DNA of 64,000 nt, from positions 1 to 64,000 of the forward strand of contig JADGKB010000018.1 in the NCBI GenBank assembly GCA_027604185.1. The letters are read 5' to 3'. The stretch comes from Boothiomyces macroporosus. Taxonomy: Eukaryota > Chytridiomycota > Chytridiomycetes > Rhizophydiales > Terramycetaceae. Shown here one piece after another: positions 20,800 through 36,605 of this stretch; the first letter of the stretch is position 1, and each line of letters begins with the position of its first letter. The notes under the pieces are model-generated. The model did not search any database and had not been told where the DNA came from. It saw nothing but the letters and a program-made list of their open reading frames with translations. A program made the translations under genes and the position numbers.

Positions 20800-22940
20800 A
20801 TGAAGCAGAAGAGACCATGGTTAGTATAAACTAAATATAGCGATTCTTGCAGGATACGAAAGAGGAAATGCGATCAGAAACAACCCTGCACAACTTGCGT
20901 TGAATGGTAATTTCAATTAATCAAAGGTGGAAGAAAACTGGAGAGGTTGGACAGTGTACATTTGATCAGAAACCGATTCCAAGGTATTTCAGTTGCTAAG
21001 GGTAAGAAAAGACGAAAAGACGACAGCGTTGTTGCAGAAATTGGAGTCAATAGAACAAGCGCTGATGGCAGTAAAGCAAGACGGGGTCATTATGCAAAAG
21101 AGCGGAGCGATTATTCAAAACCTATCAGAAGCATTTGAGGAATCGTCATTTATGATTAAAAATGACCCTCGGTATCAAAAACAGCTGGAGCATATAGAAG
21201 TAAAGAAAGCAGCGTCTAATGCATCATTTTCGCCAAACTCAGATTCTACGAAAAATCTACCGCATCTTGATTTTCCGTTTAGTAAGTGGTTTTTAATGAT
21301 AGTATCCAATTCTGAGATTTTCGATATCCCAGCCTTTTCATCTCCGCCTCCCACACTGAACAAGGAAATACCTTATAATCTATACCAGCGACCTTATGAA
21401 GAAGAATTATTAATAGAATCTCATCTGTTGGAGTTGAGCTATGTACTGTTTTCAGGAGCGGCTTCAAATTATAAGGGCTACAACAATATCGTCATATCAA
21501 GGTAATTTAAACTGACATAGAAATTGGGAGCTCTCTGAGAATCTGAGAAAGACCATGATGTTTCATGCAGTTTTCTACTCCAAACATCCAAATTTGATCC
21601 CTGGAAATCCAGTCCCAAATTTTTACGAAAAGTTGGCTTATGCAAGGAAATATCAGTACAACTACGAAATTGGAGCACTAATACCGAACAAGCCACACTC
21701 TAGTAAACAGATCATAGCAGATATATTAGCACTGGTAGTTGAAGCGTATAATATGTTTACGATACTCGATCGACCAGCAGGTATCCGTGCGTTGAGTAAA
21801 TAATTTGCTAATTTAGAAACCGCCTATTCGCTTATCACAACCCACTCTATTCTAGACCCTGTGATATTCCAAAATAGGTTTGAAAAGAGACATTTAACTA
21901 TCGATGATATATCATCTCTTCCTACGCAAGAGGATTTATTATCCCCTAATTCCTTCATGAATGACTCTGATAAAGCTCAAAGGCTGTCTGTCCTTGTCTC
22001 ATTACTCCACGTTGACACAATGAACTCTATATCTACAAAAGATGCGTTTATTTTAGACGAAACACTATTTCCAGATAATCCTACATGGAATACAAATACT
22101 ATAGCCAATCCACCCATTCCAATTCAAAAGAATTTCAAAGACTATGCAGCCTTTTCAATATGGGAGAATGGTCAGTTTGATCACATGTTTAGCGAAATGA
22201 AATACAAATCACTTTCAGAAATGGATGATCCCAATGAAACATTTTCCCGGTCGTTTTTCCAGGTTCGATATGTAAAGCTTTTACGAAAGATTATTCGATT
22301 CAACAGATCCATCAATTTCGGAAATGTCAGGGAAAATTCAGAAAAGGCACTAAATCTTCATCAAGAGGTGCTCATTTTTATAGAGAATCATATGCCTAGA
22401 AGTTCGTTTGTATTTCCACCTGGAACTGGACCAACTTTACCACCTAATGTTCACATGACTGGATGTCTAGACTTATTTTCTCTGCTGCATTTATCAGCAG
22501 CGCAAATCAATCCATCGCTGTTGTTTTCTTTGGAAGCCAACCAACCTTGTGTGTACACTTCAAGAGATATATTATATGCGTGTTTGAAAAGACTAAAGGA
22601 CATGGTAGATCAAGCCCATTCATATATTATTGATGGACAAGCATTTTCAATTCGAATGGATTCTGGAATTCCGTCTCCACTATTTTGTTCAACTACACTA
22701 TCAAATCTCACATTTGCCCTTTCTACGATATGCATAAATGTATTTCAAATACCCCCAGTTGACATAATACTATTAAAATCAGTATTAAAGATAGTAAAGG
22801 ATGTCATGTGTCCAATGTTTATGCAAATGGGAGCTGTTTGGCCAGTTTCAAATCGATATTCCATGTACTTGAAAGATCTGCTTCAACTGATGGAAAACAA
22901 TAGCCAGTATCCACCGCAAGTAAATCAATATCCAATGTAA
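20800..22940 (+). CDS. Zn2Cys6 transcription factor with fungal-specific domain, copy A (seven exons)
   Basis: 671 aa nuclear regulator. Exons 1-3 assemble the zinc cluster: PCDSCRIRKRKCDQKQPC, then CTTC and, after a 20-nt intron, GEVGQCTFDQKPIPR. A coiled-coil-like stretch follows (LLQKLESIEQALMAVKQD), then the helical middle-homology region (ELSYVLFSG, FHAVFYSKHPNLIPGNP, VKLLRKIIRFNRS, LFSLLHLSAAQINPSLLF). Introns 21, 20, 23 (or 17), 21, 19 and 21 nt. The 21-nt intron at 21282-21302 has no in-frame stop. Paralogue of the gene at 23685, with the same domain order and intron positions in the zinc cluster. Confidence 0.88.
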
Positions 22941-22959
22941 TAAATATAATATTTTAGTA

Positions 22960-23474
22960 TCGCCGCATTGCATATAATTCGGTTTTCCAGACCTACTAGG
23001 TGCAAAGAAAGGGTTACAGCTACATGAAAGAATCCAAGTTTTAGGTTGGATAATTCATGACGCCTGATGCACGATAGAAGTTGTACCTGGGGCAGAAATC
23101 TGTTCTATTTAGTGATGTATGCATTGTTACATTTCTCGATTAGTCAATTCAACACATCACTGTTATATTCCACTCAATTAGGATATCACAGACAGCATTC
23201 TTCAAAAGACATTGTATTTGCATGTTTGATGGCACACAAGTATGGGATTGATTTAGCACATCTTCAAGGTAGCGAATTAGAGCTTCCTTCTCTGTTGGTT
23301 TGTTCGTTTACCCAACCCAACATAACATCAAGCCTTGTAATGCCTGTATTTCAAAAGGGCCCTGCGGATCTCCATAGACTCGTGCTGGTTGTGGGGTTAA
23401 TCAAGGACTCGCTGTTCCCTGCTTTAAAAAGAATAGCAGTCATATGGCCAACTGCACGAGAGCTTTCAATCTAG
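22960..23474 (+). pseudogene. Decayed C-terminal fragment of a third Zn2Cys6 paralogue
   Basis: Between the two intact copies lies sequence matching their last third only. IIRFSRPTRC and LQLHERI occur in different frames, followed by LHFSISQFNTSLLYSTQLGY, SSKDIVFACL and ALKRIAVIWPTA with a stop at 23474. These match gene B segments LHFSIAQFNPLLLFSTQLGQ, TSKDIIFACL and AMKRIGMIWPMA. No zinc cluster, frameshifts and early stops near 23010-23067: a partial duplicate that has lost function. A minimal C-terminal protein from 23067 cannot be excluded. Confidence 0.75.
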
Positions 23475-23684
23475 TTGGCAAGCACTCTGCACGTAGTTGA
23501 GTCTGGGATTCGGGCAAGGTGCACCAACCTACCGCAATTATAATTGTGAAAATAAAACACTTTGCCTGTTATCATTGTACAAAGTTTTGGTTAGATCAAA
23601 CAACGCTTTCACTGAACCTGATAAGGTAATCGTGGCGCATCGCTCAATTTTTCCCCACAGAAAAGTTTACATTTGATTTGAATA

Positions 23685-25815
23685 ATGAGACCAAAGAGAC
23701 CGTGCGATCACTGTCGACTAAAGAAAAGGAAATGCGACGGGCTACAACCTTGCTCAAGTACCAATATAACTGACATTCAGCTTGCGTTAATATTTGGAAA
23801 AGGACATACGATAATAATCCCGCATGCACTTACGCAGCACCTCCGCTAAGCAGGTCAGAATTCATTAATTGCAGAAAAGACGATAAAGTAGATACGCTAT
23901 TGGAGAAGCTGGACATGATTGAAGCAGCATTGATATCAGCTAAAAACGATGATAAAGTAATGGAAAAGAATGGAAAGGATATAGATGCATTGTGCGACGC
24001 TTTTCAAGAGGCGGCTAAAATAATCAGTAGCAGTAGAAAGAACCAAGTGGTTGTTGCACGACAGACTACACCCGAAGAATTGCTTGCGAAATACAATGCT
24101 GAAATCTTCAATCCGACATTCAACCAATTTCAAAAAAGGAAACCCGAACAGTTAATGGACAGTAACTGAGAATTAACGATAGCCCCGTCACCCAGTGATA
24201 CTTCGCAAACCGAAACAGATATTATAAACTTTCAGAATGCGTTCAGGACTTCTATGGATACTTTCTTTACCAAGATACCTCAGATTACTGTTGGAAAAGA
24301 GATTGCTACTCATTTGCTGGAACTCAGCTATGTCTTGTTTGCGGGCGGAAATGCCAACGCCAATGCTTACAATGACATTGTGGTGTGCAGGTACTTTAAG
24401 GCTTACAAAGATCGATGGATTTATCCGAAAACTTGAAAAAGATACTGATGTTTCAGGCGGTATTCTATTCCAAGCACCCAAATTTAATTCCTGGCATTCC
24501 AAATCCTACCTTTGAAGATCGGAAAATGTTGGCCAGGCAGTTTGACTACGATTTTGAGTCAAGAGGTAGCAAGAATGAAATTATGACGACTATGCAAGTT
24601 ATCGATGATATCCGTGCAATTTTACTCCACGCTGTCAATATGTTTTCTATTCAAGAAAAGAATGAAGGAATGAAAGCGATGAGTAAGATTCAAATTAACT
24701 TAGCCATTGCCTTCTCTCTTTTAAAGTCAAACAAAATTCTTGATGCATCTATTTTTCAAAATCAATTCCAATCCAATATCATGACGATTGATAATATTAC
24801 CTCATATCGGGCGCCCCCATCTGTGCTGGTGATGTCTGAAAATGAGCGTATTCAAAGAGTATCGCTTCTTGCCCTATTTTTAAATTTGGACACATTCAGC
24901 TCAATAGCAACCGGGCAAGGATTTCTACTTGACGAATCGCTTTTCCCAGAAACACCTATTTATAATGGCAAATTCACACCATACAACAAATTTCGGAAAA
25001 ACAAATCTGATTTTGCCATGAATTCAATATGGGAAAACACTGTATACGACAATGTCTTTAATCAAATGAAGATTGATGCAATCACAAAGTTGGAAATCGC
25101 TCAGGAAAGTTTCTTTACTTCAATCACTCAAATCCGGTTTATAAAGTTGATGCGAGATATAATTAGGTTCTCGCGTTCAACAAAGTTCAACAGCGTGCAG
25201 GAAAACTCTGAAAAAGGTGTTCAACTGCACGAATGCATTTTACGACACTTGCTCACTATAACACCTCCTGTAGAACTGGATAGTTACATGTACTTTGGCT
25301 CTTACCCTCAAAGATATTACCCCAACCCTCATTTCAGTCCATGCTTAGCATTATTTACATTACTTCATTTCTCAATTGCACAATTCAACCCATTGCTATT
25401 ATTTTCTACACAATTAGGACAGCCTTGTGTATACACATCGAAAGATATCATTTTTGCGTGTTTAAATGGCCAGAAGCATGTTATTGACATGGCTCACTTC
25501 CCAAATATTTTACCAACGCCAGCAGCTGTTGGGTTTGAGCTCAATAATGAAATACCTTCACCATTATTTTGCTCTTCAACAGTATGCAACTTGACTTTTA
25601 CGATATCCTCAATTGCACTGTCTGTATTTCAAATGGATCCCGGGGATATACAGCGTCTAACACAGGTAGTTAGTGTGATTAATTCTTCCATTTACCCTGC
25701 AATGAAGAGGATTGGAATGATTTGGCCAATGGCTAGCGACTTGTCCCAAAAACTAGAGGGCCTCATTCATATCGCCGAATCCAGCATATCTGCAAATGCT
25801 TTTGGCTTCCGTTAA
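23685..25815 (+). CDS. Zn2Cys6 transcription factor with fungal-specific domain, copy B (five exons)
   Basis: 681 aa paralogue of the gene at 20800. The zinc cluster is RPCDHCRLKKRKCDGLQPC, then STCV after a 23-nt intron, then the linker WKRTYDNNPACTY. A 21-nt intron leads to the predicted coiled coil KVDTLLEKLDMIEAALISAK. The long last exon carries the fungal-specific domain (LMFQAVFYSKHPNLIPGIP, IKLMRDIIRFSRSTKF, LALFTLLHFSIAQFNPLLLF, MKRIGMIWPMA). Introns 23, 21, 21 and 20 nt. Target genes unknown; the neighbouring receptor or peptidase are possible but unproven. Confidence 0.88.
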
Positions 25816-25876
25816 ATATATATATTGTAATTGCCTTTTTTGAACTGGTCATGCTCCCTTTTTTTTCATTCCGAAA

Positions 25877-27357
25877 ATGTGGGTTGCTCAGTTGCTTACA
25901 TTTGTCCAGTGTATGCCCAATCAACTGCTAGACATTGATACTCAAAATACAGTTTCTAGCATAAGTGAATTCTCTGTATTCAAGAACCCTTTGTTTCCAG
26001 AATACTCTCTTCGCGTAAAGTATCCAAAGTTATGTGACCCCACAGTCAAACAGATTTCAGGATACGTTGATATTTCGGATGATAGACATGTAATTAATCG
26101 TTCACATAGTACTATTTCTGGTTCTTTGCTAGTCGCAATAAACCAGAAACCGACCCTGTTGTACTGTGGTTGAATGGAGGTCCTGGATGCAGCTCATTTA
26201 CAGGATTATTAATGGAATTGGGGCCTTGTAGAGTTAAGAAGGGCGGAAAGGATACCTTTATGCATCCGCAATCGTGGAACTCTAACGCAAACCTAATTTT
26301 CTTGGACCAAGTAACGAGCGTTTAACGATAGCCTGTCGGGGTTGGATTTAGTTACTCTGATACACATGTTGACAATACCACTGAAGAAATCGCGCTGGAC
26401 GTCTTGGCGTTCTTGCAAACTTTCTTTTATGCTTTCAAGGAATACAGCACTCTTGATTTCCATATTACTGGCGAGTCATATGCTGGCCACTACATTCCTG
26501 CTATTGCCAAAGCCATTTACGACTCCAACAAGAAAATAACCAACGCTAAGGGAAGCATAAACGATGGCTACATCAACTTGAAATCTTTAGCGATCGGAAA
26601 CGGAATAACAGACCCAATTGTTCAATATGGAAAGTATGCAGACTTTGGAGAGGATAAAAAGTATGGCCCAATATTCTCCAAAAAGATTATAAAGAAAATG
26701 CGAAAGGCATTCCCATTCTGCAGGCAACTGATTGATGCCTGCTACCACTTTCAATCCAACTATACTTGTGTTCCTGCTACAGATTATTGCAACAAGCACA
26801 TCACCAGTTATTTTGAAAAGACTGGCTTGAACGATTATGATATCAGGCTACCACCAGGCGACACTACTTTTGATGATATGGGACACGATTTAAATGTGTG
26901 GTTAAACACTCCATCTATTCAGTCAGAGCTTGGGGTAAATATCAAAAATCGAATTGGCTGCTCAGATAAAGTCGGACACATGTTTGATTTACAGGGCGAT
27001 GAAATGCATAACCTTGCCAAAGATATTCCAACTCTCCTTGAAGACGGAATCAGGGTGTTGATTTATGCGGGTGATGCAGATTGGATTTGTAATTGGATTG
27101 GAAACAAAGCATGGACGCTTGAGCTTGAATGGCAAGGCAAACAAGAGTTCAATGATGCTAAAGATATATCCTGGGTATCTGATATCACTGGTAAAAAAGC
27201 TGGAGAGTACAGGAGGTATGGAAACTTTGCCTTCTTGCGAGTATACAAAAGCAGCCATTTTGTTCCATTGGATCAAGTAACTATGTACTAACATTAGCCT
27301 GACCATTCATTGGAATTCATAAACAAATGGCTTTCAAACAGTGATATTGCAAAATAA
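25877..27357 (+). CDS. Serine carboxypeptidase (S10, carboxypeptidase Y type), four exons
   Basis: 472 aa vacuolar or secreted peptidase. Substrate-binding [13 protein letters not shown] and [17 protein letters not shown] are restored across 20- and 21-nt introns. The catalytic Ser lies in [14 protein letters not shown], the Asp in [18 protein letters not shown], and the His in [17 protein letters not shown], which spans the last 21-nt intron. All three triad residues are present. The N-terminus ([16 protein letters not shown]) is a short hydrophobic start, weak as a signal peptide. The stop is only 18 bp from the stop of the convergent KMO gene. Confidence 0.94.
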
Positions 27358-27375
27358 AACAAAATGCGAATAGTT

Positions 27376-28846
<1,471 letters not shown>

Positions 28847-29216
28847 TTTGCGATTTGAAAGAAAAGGCCCCAACAAATCACCTGGTTTTGTGGGGGTGAT
28901 TAAAAAAGGGAACCATTACTAAAGGTTACGCAAGTGCGAATAGAGACAGATGGCCTAAAAGACGGATTAGCCCGCAGCTTCTGAGACCACCATATCCAGC
29001 CAGCGACAGTGTAACAATCTACTTTATTCAAAATAAATGAACTAGCTGTTCCTCTAGCTGATTACAGCAACTATGATGCAAGTTGAAAATCCTCAAGTCA
29101 ATCTGAATTCCAACACCGATGGATATATTAGCTTCAAGATATAATTTCAATAACTTCAAAAGTGTTTCTAAAAGTTCCACCACTAGGTAATAAATAAGAG
29201 TTCTATATAACGTATT
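28847..29216. other. Intergenic, KMO promoter side
   Basis: About 370 bp with no supported gene. It holds the KMO upstream region and the 3' end of the Pho80-like gene. Confidence 0.5.
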
Positions 29217-29915
29217 CTAGTCTTCGCTCGAAACTACACTTTGATTTACCCCTTTCGATTCGCTTGTAATTTCGCTCACCATTGGCGCTTCTATTGGGCG
29301 TTCAATTATATAATCGAAAAGAGTATGGCTGTGCGAATATGCTAATAGTTTTTCCCCACAAGTAGTCAGGTCATCTGGTCCAATATATAGTGAGAAATCG
29401 AGCAACTTTAGCAGCTCCAGCTCTAGTCCATTCAATTCAACCACGGGTAATCCGCCAACACCTAGAATTAGATACAGTCTACGTGAAATATGCAAGTTGG
29501 TGTAGAATACATCCGAAAGGAATTTGATGGATATCAGCGAGGCAGATATGATTAGGCGGTGAATATTATAAGAATCCAAGATGATTGTCTTGTTCCCTTT
29601 GAGAGTAGTGCTTTCCAGCTGTTTTGAAATAGTCGCCACCTGATCTTCCGTATCCTTGAAGATCAACATGTTATTTGGAGATATCCTTTCAAAATAAATT
29701 AGTATAGCGAGAAAGCACTCTGTTCCACATGGCGCATATTTCAATATCCTGGTCAAATAACCCAATACATCAATTTGGGGAATCGTCTTGGCATGAAAGC
29801 GAGTAACCCTTCTTGCTGTTGGTGGGCGCTGGTCGTTTATGCTGGTTATATTTGTCAAATAATTTGCCAACAGTTTAATAGTTTCTGAAGGTGGGAATTT
29901 CAAGTCAAATGGCAT
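29217..29915 (-). CDS. Pho80/PCL-type cyclin
   Basis: 232 aa, single exon, from the first in-frame ATG. The cyclin fold has the PHO80 sub-family pattern: IPQIDVLGYLTRILKYAPCG, CFLAILIYFERI, NIHRLIISASLISIKFLSD, FYTNLHISRRLYLILGVGG and LLKLLDFSLYIGPDDL. Such cyclins activate a Pho85-type CDK in phosphate signalling, glycogen or polarity control; which one is not clear. The C-terminal 30 residues are polar and unstructured. Confidence 0.88.
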   Translation of the reverse strand: MPFDLKFPPSETIKLLANYLTNITSINDQRPPTARRVTRFHAKTIPQIDVLGYLTRILKYAPCGTECFLAILIYFERISPNNMLIFKDTEDQVATISKQLESTTLKGNKTIILDSYNIHRLIISASLISIKFLSDVFYTNLHISRRLYLILGVGGLPVVELNGLELELLKLLDFSLYIGPDDLTTCGEKLLAYSHSHTLFDYIIERPIEAPMVSEITSESKGVNQSVVSSED

Positions 29916-30173
29916 TTGAGAAAAAGAAAAAATGCAAGGGAAATTTGTGGCCAATCTGAAAGCTTACGTAACTTTGGTAAATTCAAGAGCAGAACTAAAC
30001 GCATGGACAGGGAAAGCAAATCTGTAACAACCCGGTAGAGATGCAGGCGAGTAATCGCGTATTCCTCACAAAAAGAACAAATAGCTCATTGCAACTTTGG
30101 GCATTACCAATGAGTCTGCTTTAAATTAGGAGGGGAATCGACCGCATCCTTGTCTTTCAAACATTTTTATTAC

Positions 30174-32460
<2,287 letters not shown>

Positions 32461-32554
32461 TTGTTGTCCAAGATGTGTGAACTTGAAAAAAAAAGCTTAC
32501 ACCAATTGACATCAAGGCAATTTTCAAGCACAATTCAAATATATTTAAAACAGT

Positions 32555-35431
32555 TTAGTATCTCCTTTTGAAATTAATAACCATATTTGCACGACGATCT
32601 CTTTCCCAGTCTTCCCATTTGCGAAGAGGGATCTGTTCCTGAGTAACTAGGACAGAGTCACCGTCACCATGACCGCCTTTCTTTTCGCCCTCTACTTTAC
32701 GAGTATCACCCCATGAAAAGTCATCAAAGTGCCAGAAAGCATATGATGGCAAGACAAAGTTCCAGATTGGTAGTGCCAACAGATACACAAATAGCCAGTA
32801 TATATAAATAACTCTCTTGGTTGTGAACATGATAAGAACAGCAGGAAGACCTAGAATGGCACCTAAAAGCAACAATGGAAGGATTTGAGGATTGCCGAGG
32901 AATGCTTCAATAACCAGATAACTAAAATTAGATACAATTTACATTGTGAAACAAATAGCAGCAGGTAAAGTCACTGTCCCGACCAATTCCAAGAAAATAA
33001 CGAATTGCATAGAGAAACAAAAGATACCACACAACTCGTTAACTAATATAAGCTCCAATAAATTATGAATTGTAGAATTGATCCATCTTCTACGTTGAGA
33101 GACAAGGACCCAAAAAGTATCCGGAACAGTGGTTTTGCAATAAGCACGAGGGACAAAAATAAGTTTTCTTCTAGGGAACGCTCTAAGCATCAAAGTAGTA
33201 AGGAAACGATCTTCACCAAGAAGCAAAAGATTCTTCTTATGAAGAGTGTCCACAACAGTCTGAGAGTAGGTACTGATAATTTCGGGGGCGCAGATAATAG
33301 GAATCCAAGTGTCGTCTTTCTTTACTTTGATTCTATACATACAGAAGCAGCCAGGTAAACAAGAAACACCACCAAACAATGATTCAAACGCCTTGGTCAA
33401 ATGATGAGAGAGGTAGTACTCGAACACTTGAATTCTAGTAACCCAGGAATCAGTCTTGTTACCAATACGAGTTTCACCGCAGAGACCCATGACTGTAGGA
33501 TCTCTAACCATCGAAGCAACCATACGAGCCAAGGAGTCAGGAGCGACCTTGGTATCTGCATCAACCATTAAAACGATTTCAAAGGCATCAGGAGTTACAC
33601 CCATCAGATAGTGCATCTTTTGGAACATATCGTATTCAAGCGGACACATTCTTTCGTTGAAAGTAATGTTTTGCAAGAATCGCATCAAAATCATTTGAGA
33701 GTCTCTTTTACCTCTATTTCCAGGCTTTACAATTTCATCTGGCCCGCCAACCTTGACAATTAGAATTGTAGGAACACTTCTGTCTTCGTAGTTGTACCAA
33801 GCAACATAGACCTTTGCCATATTCAATTGTTTTGACCCATCGGCAACGGCTCTGTAGGACAATTCAACAGGATCCCTCCAGTTAGGATCGATTTCTAGGA
33901 GAGACAAAATGATATCAGGAGTAGATCGATCATTACCAGCACCTTTGATGATACCATCAGCAATAATCAAGAGAAGTTTTTTGTCTTCGTTGTAATCTGT
34001 TGCAGCGAGTGAGTCAAAAGTCGTTTTAAGGGCGGTTTCGTCTTCAGAGTAACAAGTTACAAGCATTAGTGTGTGCACTTCCGAGCTTGAACCATAGGTG
34101 GACCTTGATTTTCTTTGGGAGCTTCTACGAGCCAACGAACCTTGTCCAGTAATTGTGCCTTGAGGGACCAACAGAGTTTCTTTGACAAACAAATTACCGT
34201 CAACATCGTTCATGGTGATTGGGAAGTTTCCGCTGATTAATTCTGACTTTCTATTTGGAGCATTGCGCCTCTTTAGGCCTTTCTCGTTGGTGGCTAGCTT
34301 TCCTAACTGGTGAGAGATAAACCATTGGAAATAAACCGCAAAGAAGAACTTGATGAGCACCAGTCCCAATACAATAATAAGAGATATCAATAAAATACCT
34401 TGGGATGCCCAACAACCAGCTGAATTTTGTTCTAAACGTCCAACAACAAATACTTGTGCCAAGCAATCACCAATGGCTGGTCCATCAACCGACTGCAGAG
34501 CAAAGTATTTAGTTGCATCCTTTCCAAGGTAGGTTTTGATCACCTTGTCATAATCTGGTCCAAACATAGCAACTCCATTCTTTAGGTACGTAGTCATATC
34601 CAAAACTGCGTTATTGTACACCAGCAAATTCGGATATGATGCAATTTCATCCCAAGTGTAAAACACTGGCCCAATATAAATAGTATTCAGAATACTGGAC
34701 ACAGTGTTCCAATCGTGGCAATGAACCATTGATGTAAAGTTGGCGGTGGTGCAGCTCAAGGAGTAGTTGTTTTGAAGGTATTTTTGGCAAGTATCAGAGA
34801 TACTGCGTGGGAAGAAGGGTGAAACATCATTCTTTACTGCTGCAGCGATCTGGCTTTCTTTGCTTGGGTTTGCTTTGAAATAAGGAAGCGAAGCGTGAGC
34901 ATCTAAAATCCCTGAAAAATCATAAACGACACCATGGATGATATTGTAGTGATCCGAGTTCAAAAAAATTGCTGGTCGCTTGGCAAACTGTTGAATGTTG
35001 GAATATGAGAATGAAAACTTGTCTGGAGTACAAATGGCGTTGTTCAAACCAAAGGTGAAAAAACCCAGTGCAACCATAAGTACAGCACAAATGAAGCATA
35101 GAGCAACTTTTTCTCTCCAAGCTTGCTGTACTGCGGGAGAGTGCATCTTCCAGCAAAACGACAGACATGCACCAGGGAAACAGCATGTAACAATCCAAGA
35201 AAAAATTACCCATGGATTAGCTTTACTGTCCTGTTCTGCTGCAAGCATATTTCTTTGTCTAGGGGTAGTCAGTCCAGCTGAGCGCTCTGGTCTATTGAGT
35301 GAACGTGAAGCTGTAAGAGAGACGGGTTCTTGGGGGATCGACAGAGTTGGTCTGTCCCGCCTTAGTACAATAGGATCTTGCGCTATCCAATCGTTTCCTC
35401 CGATTGTGTCCTGACTGGGGTTCTGCTGCAT
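32555..35431 (-). CDS. Chitin synthase, class IV (division 2) type, two exons
   Basis: 951 aa polytopic plasma-membrane enzyme polymerising UDP-GlcNAc into cell-wall chitin. Two N-terminal membrane spans, a cytochrome-b5-like luminal segment (HGVVYDFSGILDAH), then the GT2 core with TLMLVTCYSEDE, LMVDADTK (UDP/metal site), the LLGEDRFLTTLML acceptor site and the product motif QRRRWINST. C-terminal membrane spans end in a tail with FSWGDTRKVEGEKKG, typical of the Chs3-like group. One 21-nt intron near 32935 joins the last two membrane segments. The start at 35431 (MQQNPSQDT) is preferred over an upstream non-ATG extension. Confidence 0.95.
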
Positions 35432-36122
35432 TTTTGAAAGTTTAGTGTGATGTAAAAAAAAGTGGGTGGTGGTTTGTGGGAGTAAATATTTACGAATAAA
35501 CAAAAAAGGAAATCCATCACCACCATAATTACGAAAGGCAGATTACCATGGTGATTGAATGTAGACTGATATCCGGCGATATGCATTTATTAAATTTCAG
35601 CTTTCACAAAGCGCGGATCTGTCGAAAAACCCAGGATGACTATCGGTACGAGTTCATTCCACCGCATATATACCAGCACGAAGCCTTATCTCAGCAGTTT
35701 CATTCAAATATTTAGAATCTATCAGTAATCCTTATTTCCATCTAAAGTGGTATTCTATCACGTGACTATTCCTTATTTTTTTCGTCAAGCCTAGATTTTG
35801 GTGTGGAGGTTGAAGTTGGAAGCGCATATAGCATATCTCCACCACCATCTCTGATTATTTGTTTATTCCCTCGATTTACTTCCATATACGAAATCCGCGG
35901 CAGAGACTGGGCAGAGCAATTTATGCAAGTTTTTCTCACGTGCGATCACACTCTGGACTCTCTTTTATGGAATTTGTCTGGAATTCAAGCGGGAAAATTG
36001 CACGGATGGCTGCAACAACGGACTAGTTCATGAATTCATATCAAAGATTGATGATTAGACCATTAGAAACATAAATATTGTATTATGTCATCTAGTGTTT
36101 GTTTACAGATTGAATGGCATGG
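35432..36122. other. Divergent promoter of chitin synthase and lectin
   Basis: About 690 bp, no supported gene. Two CACGTG E-box sites are present, at 35759-35764 and 35937-35942, a bHLH-type site. An open frame at 35803-36033 has no ATG and resembles nothing. Confidence 0.5.
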
Positions 36123-36123
36123 C

Positions 36124-36130
36124 TATAAAA
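36124..36130 (+). promoter_or_regulatory. TATA box of the lectin gene
   Basis: TATAAAA lies 28 bp before the ATG at 36158. It shows that the longer open frame extending upstream is not translated and fixes the start at the signal peptide. Confidence 0.7.
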
Positions 36131-36157
36131 GGAGGCTTGATCTGCACTCTCAGTAAT

Positions 36158-36574
36158 ATGAACTTTGTGGCGTTAATCTCCTTGCTAGCCTCTGTAAATG
36201 CGGATTCCTTGAATGAAATCGCCACGAACCACTATCTCCAAAACGGTTGGGAAGTTTATGATTCTTCAAAAACCCATCAATTGATTATGCAAAACGACTG
36301 CAACCTGGTCTTGTATTCCAATAACAAACCAATCTGGTCTTCAAATACCTATATTGGCGCTCACGATGGAGAACATAAATGCGACAGTTCGTACGCATTT
36401 ATGCAAACCGACGGGAACTTTGTAGTTTATGACGGGAATAACCATGCATTATGGGCAACGGGAACTCAGGGATCAAACTATTATGCAATTATCCAAGATG
36501 ATGGTAATTTCGTAATCTATGATCCAGCAAATGAAAATGCTGTTTGGGCTTCCAATACCAATGGACAGCTTTAA
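36158..36574 (+). CDS. Secreted bulb-type (GNA-like) mannose-binding lectin
   Basis: 138 aa, single exon. A signal peptide (MNFVALISLLASVNA) is followed by one B_lectin beta-prism domain. Three QxDxNxVxY-type sugar sites are seen: IMQNDCNLVLY, FMQTDGNFVVY and IIQDDGNFVIY, each followed by an xWxSNT/ATGT strand. The first site has Cys for Gly but keeps the contact residues. Two Cys (in NDCN and HKCD) could form the usual disulphide. In fungi such proteins act outside the cell, in adhesion or in defence against grazers; which applies here is unknown. Confidence 0.92.
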   Translation: MNFVALISLLASVNADSLNEIATNHYLQNGWEVYDSSKTHQLIMQNDCNLVLYSNNKPIWSSNTYIGAHDGEHKCDSSYAFMQTDGNFVVYDGNNHALWATGTQGSNYYAIIQDDGNFVIYDPANENAVWASNTNGQL

Positions 36575-36605
36575 TAAATTATTTTGATCCTCTGGTAACA
36601 AAACT

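Noticed and set aside
23067..23474. Independent 135-aa gene
   Set aside because: It is collinear with the C-terminal domain of the adjacent Zn2Cys6 paralogues and its upstream homologous part is frameshifted, so a pseudogene fragment fits better.
34995..35414. 139-codon plus-strand ORF
   Set aside because: Shadow of the chitin synthase N-terminal exon on the opposite strand.
36095..36157. Longer lectin N-terminus
   Set aside because: It would run through the TATA box; the ATG at 36158 opens a proper signal peptide.
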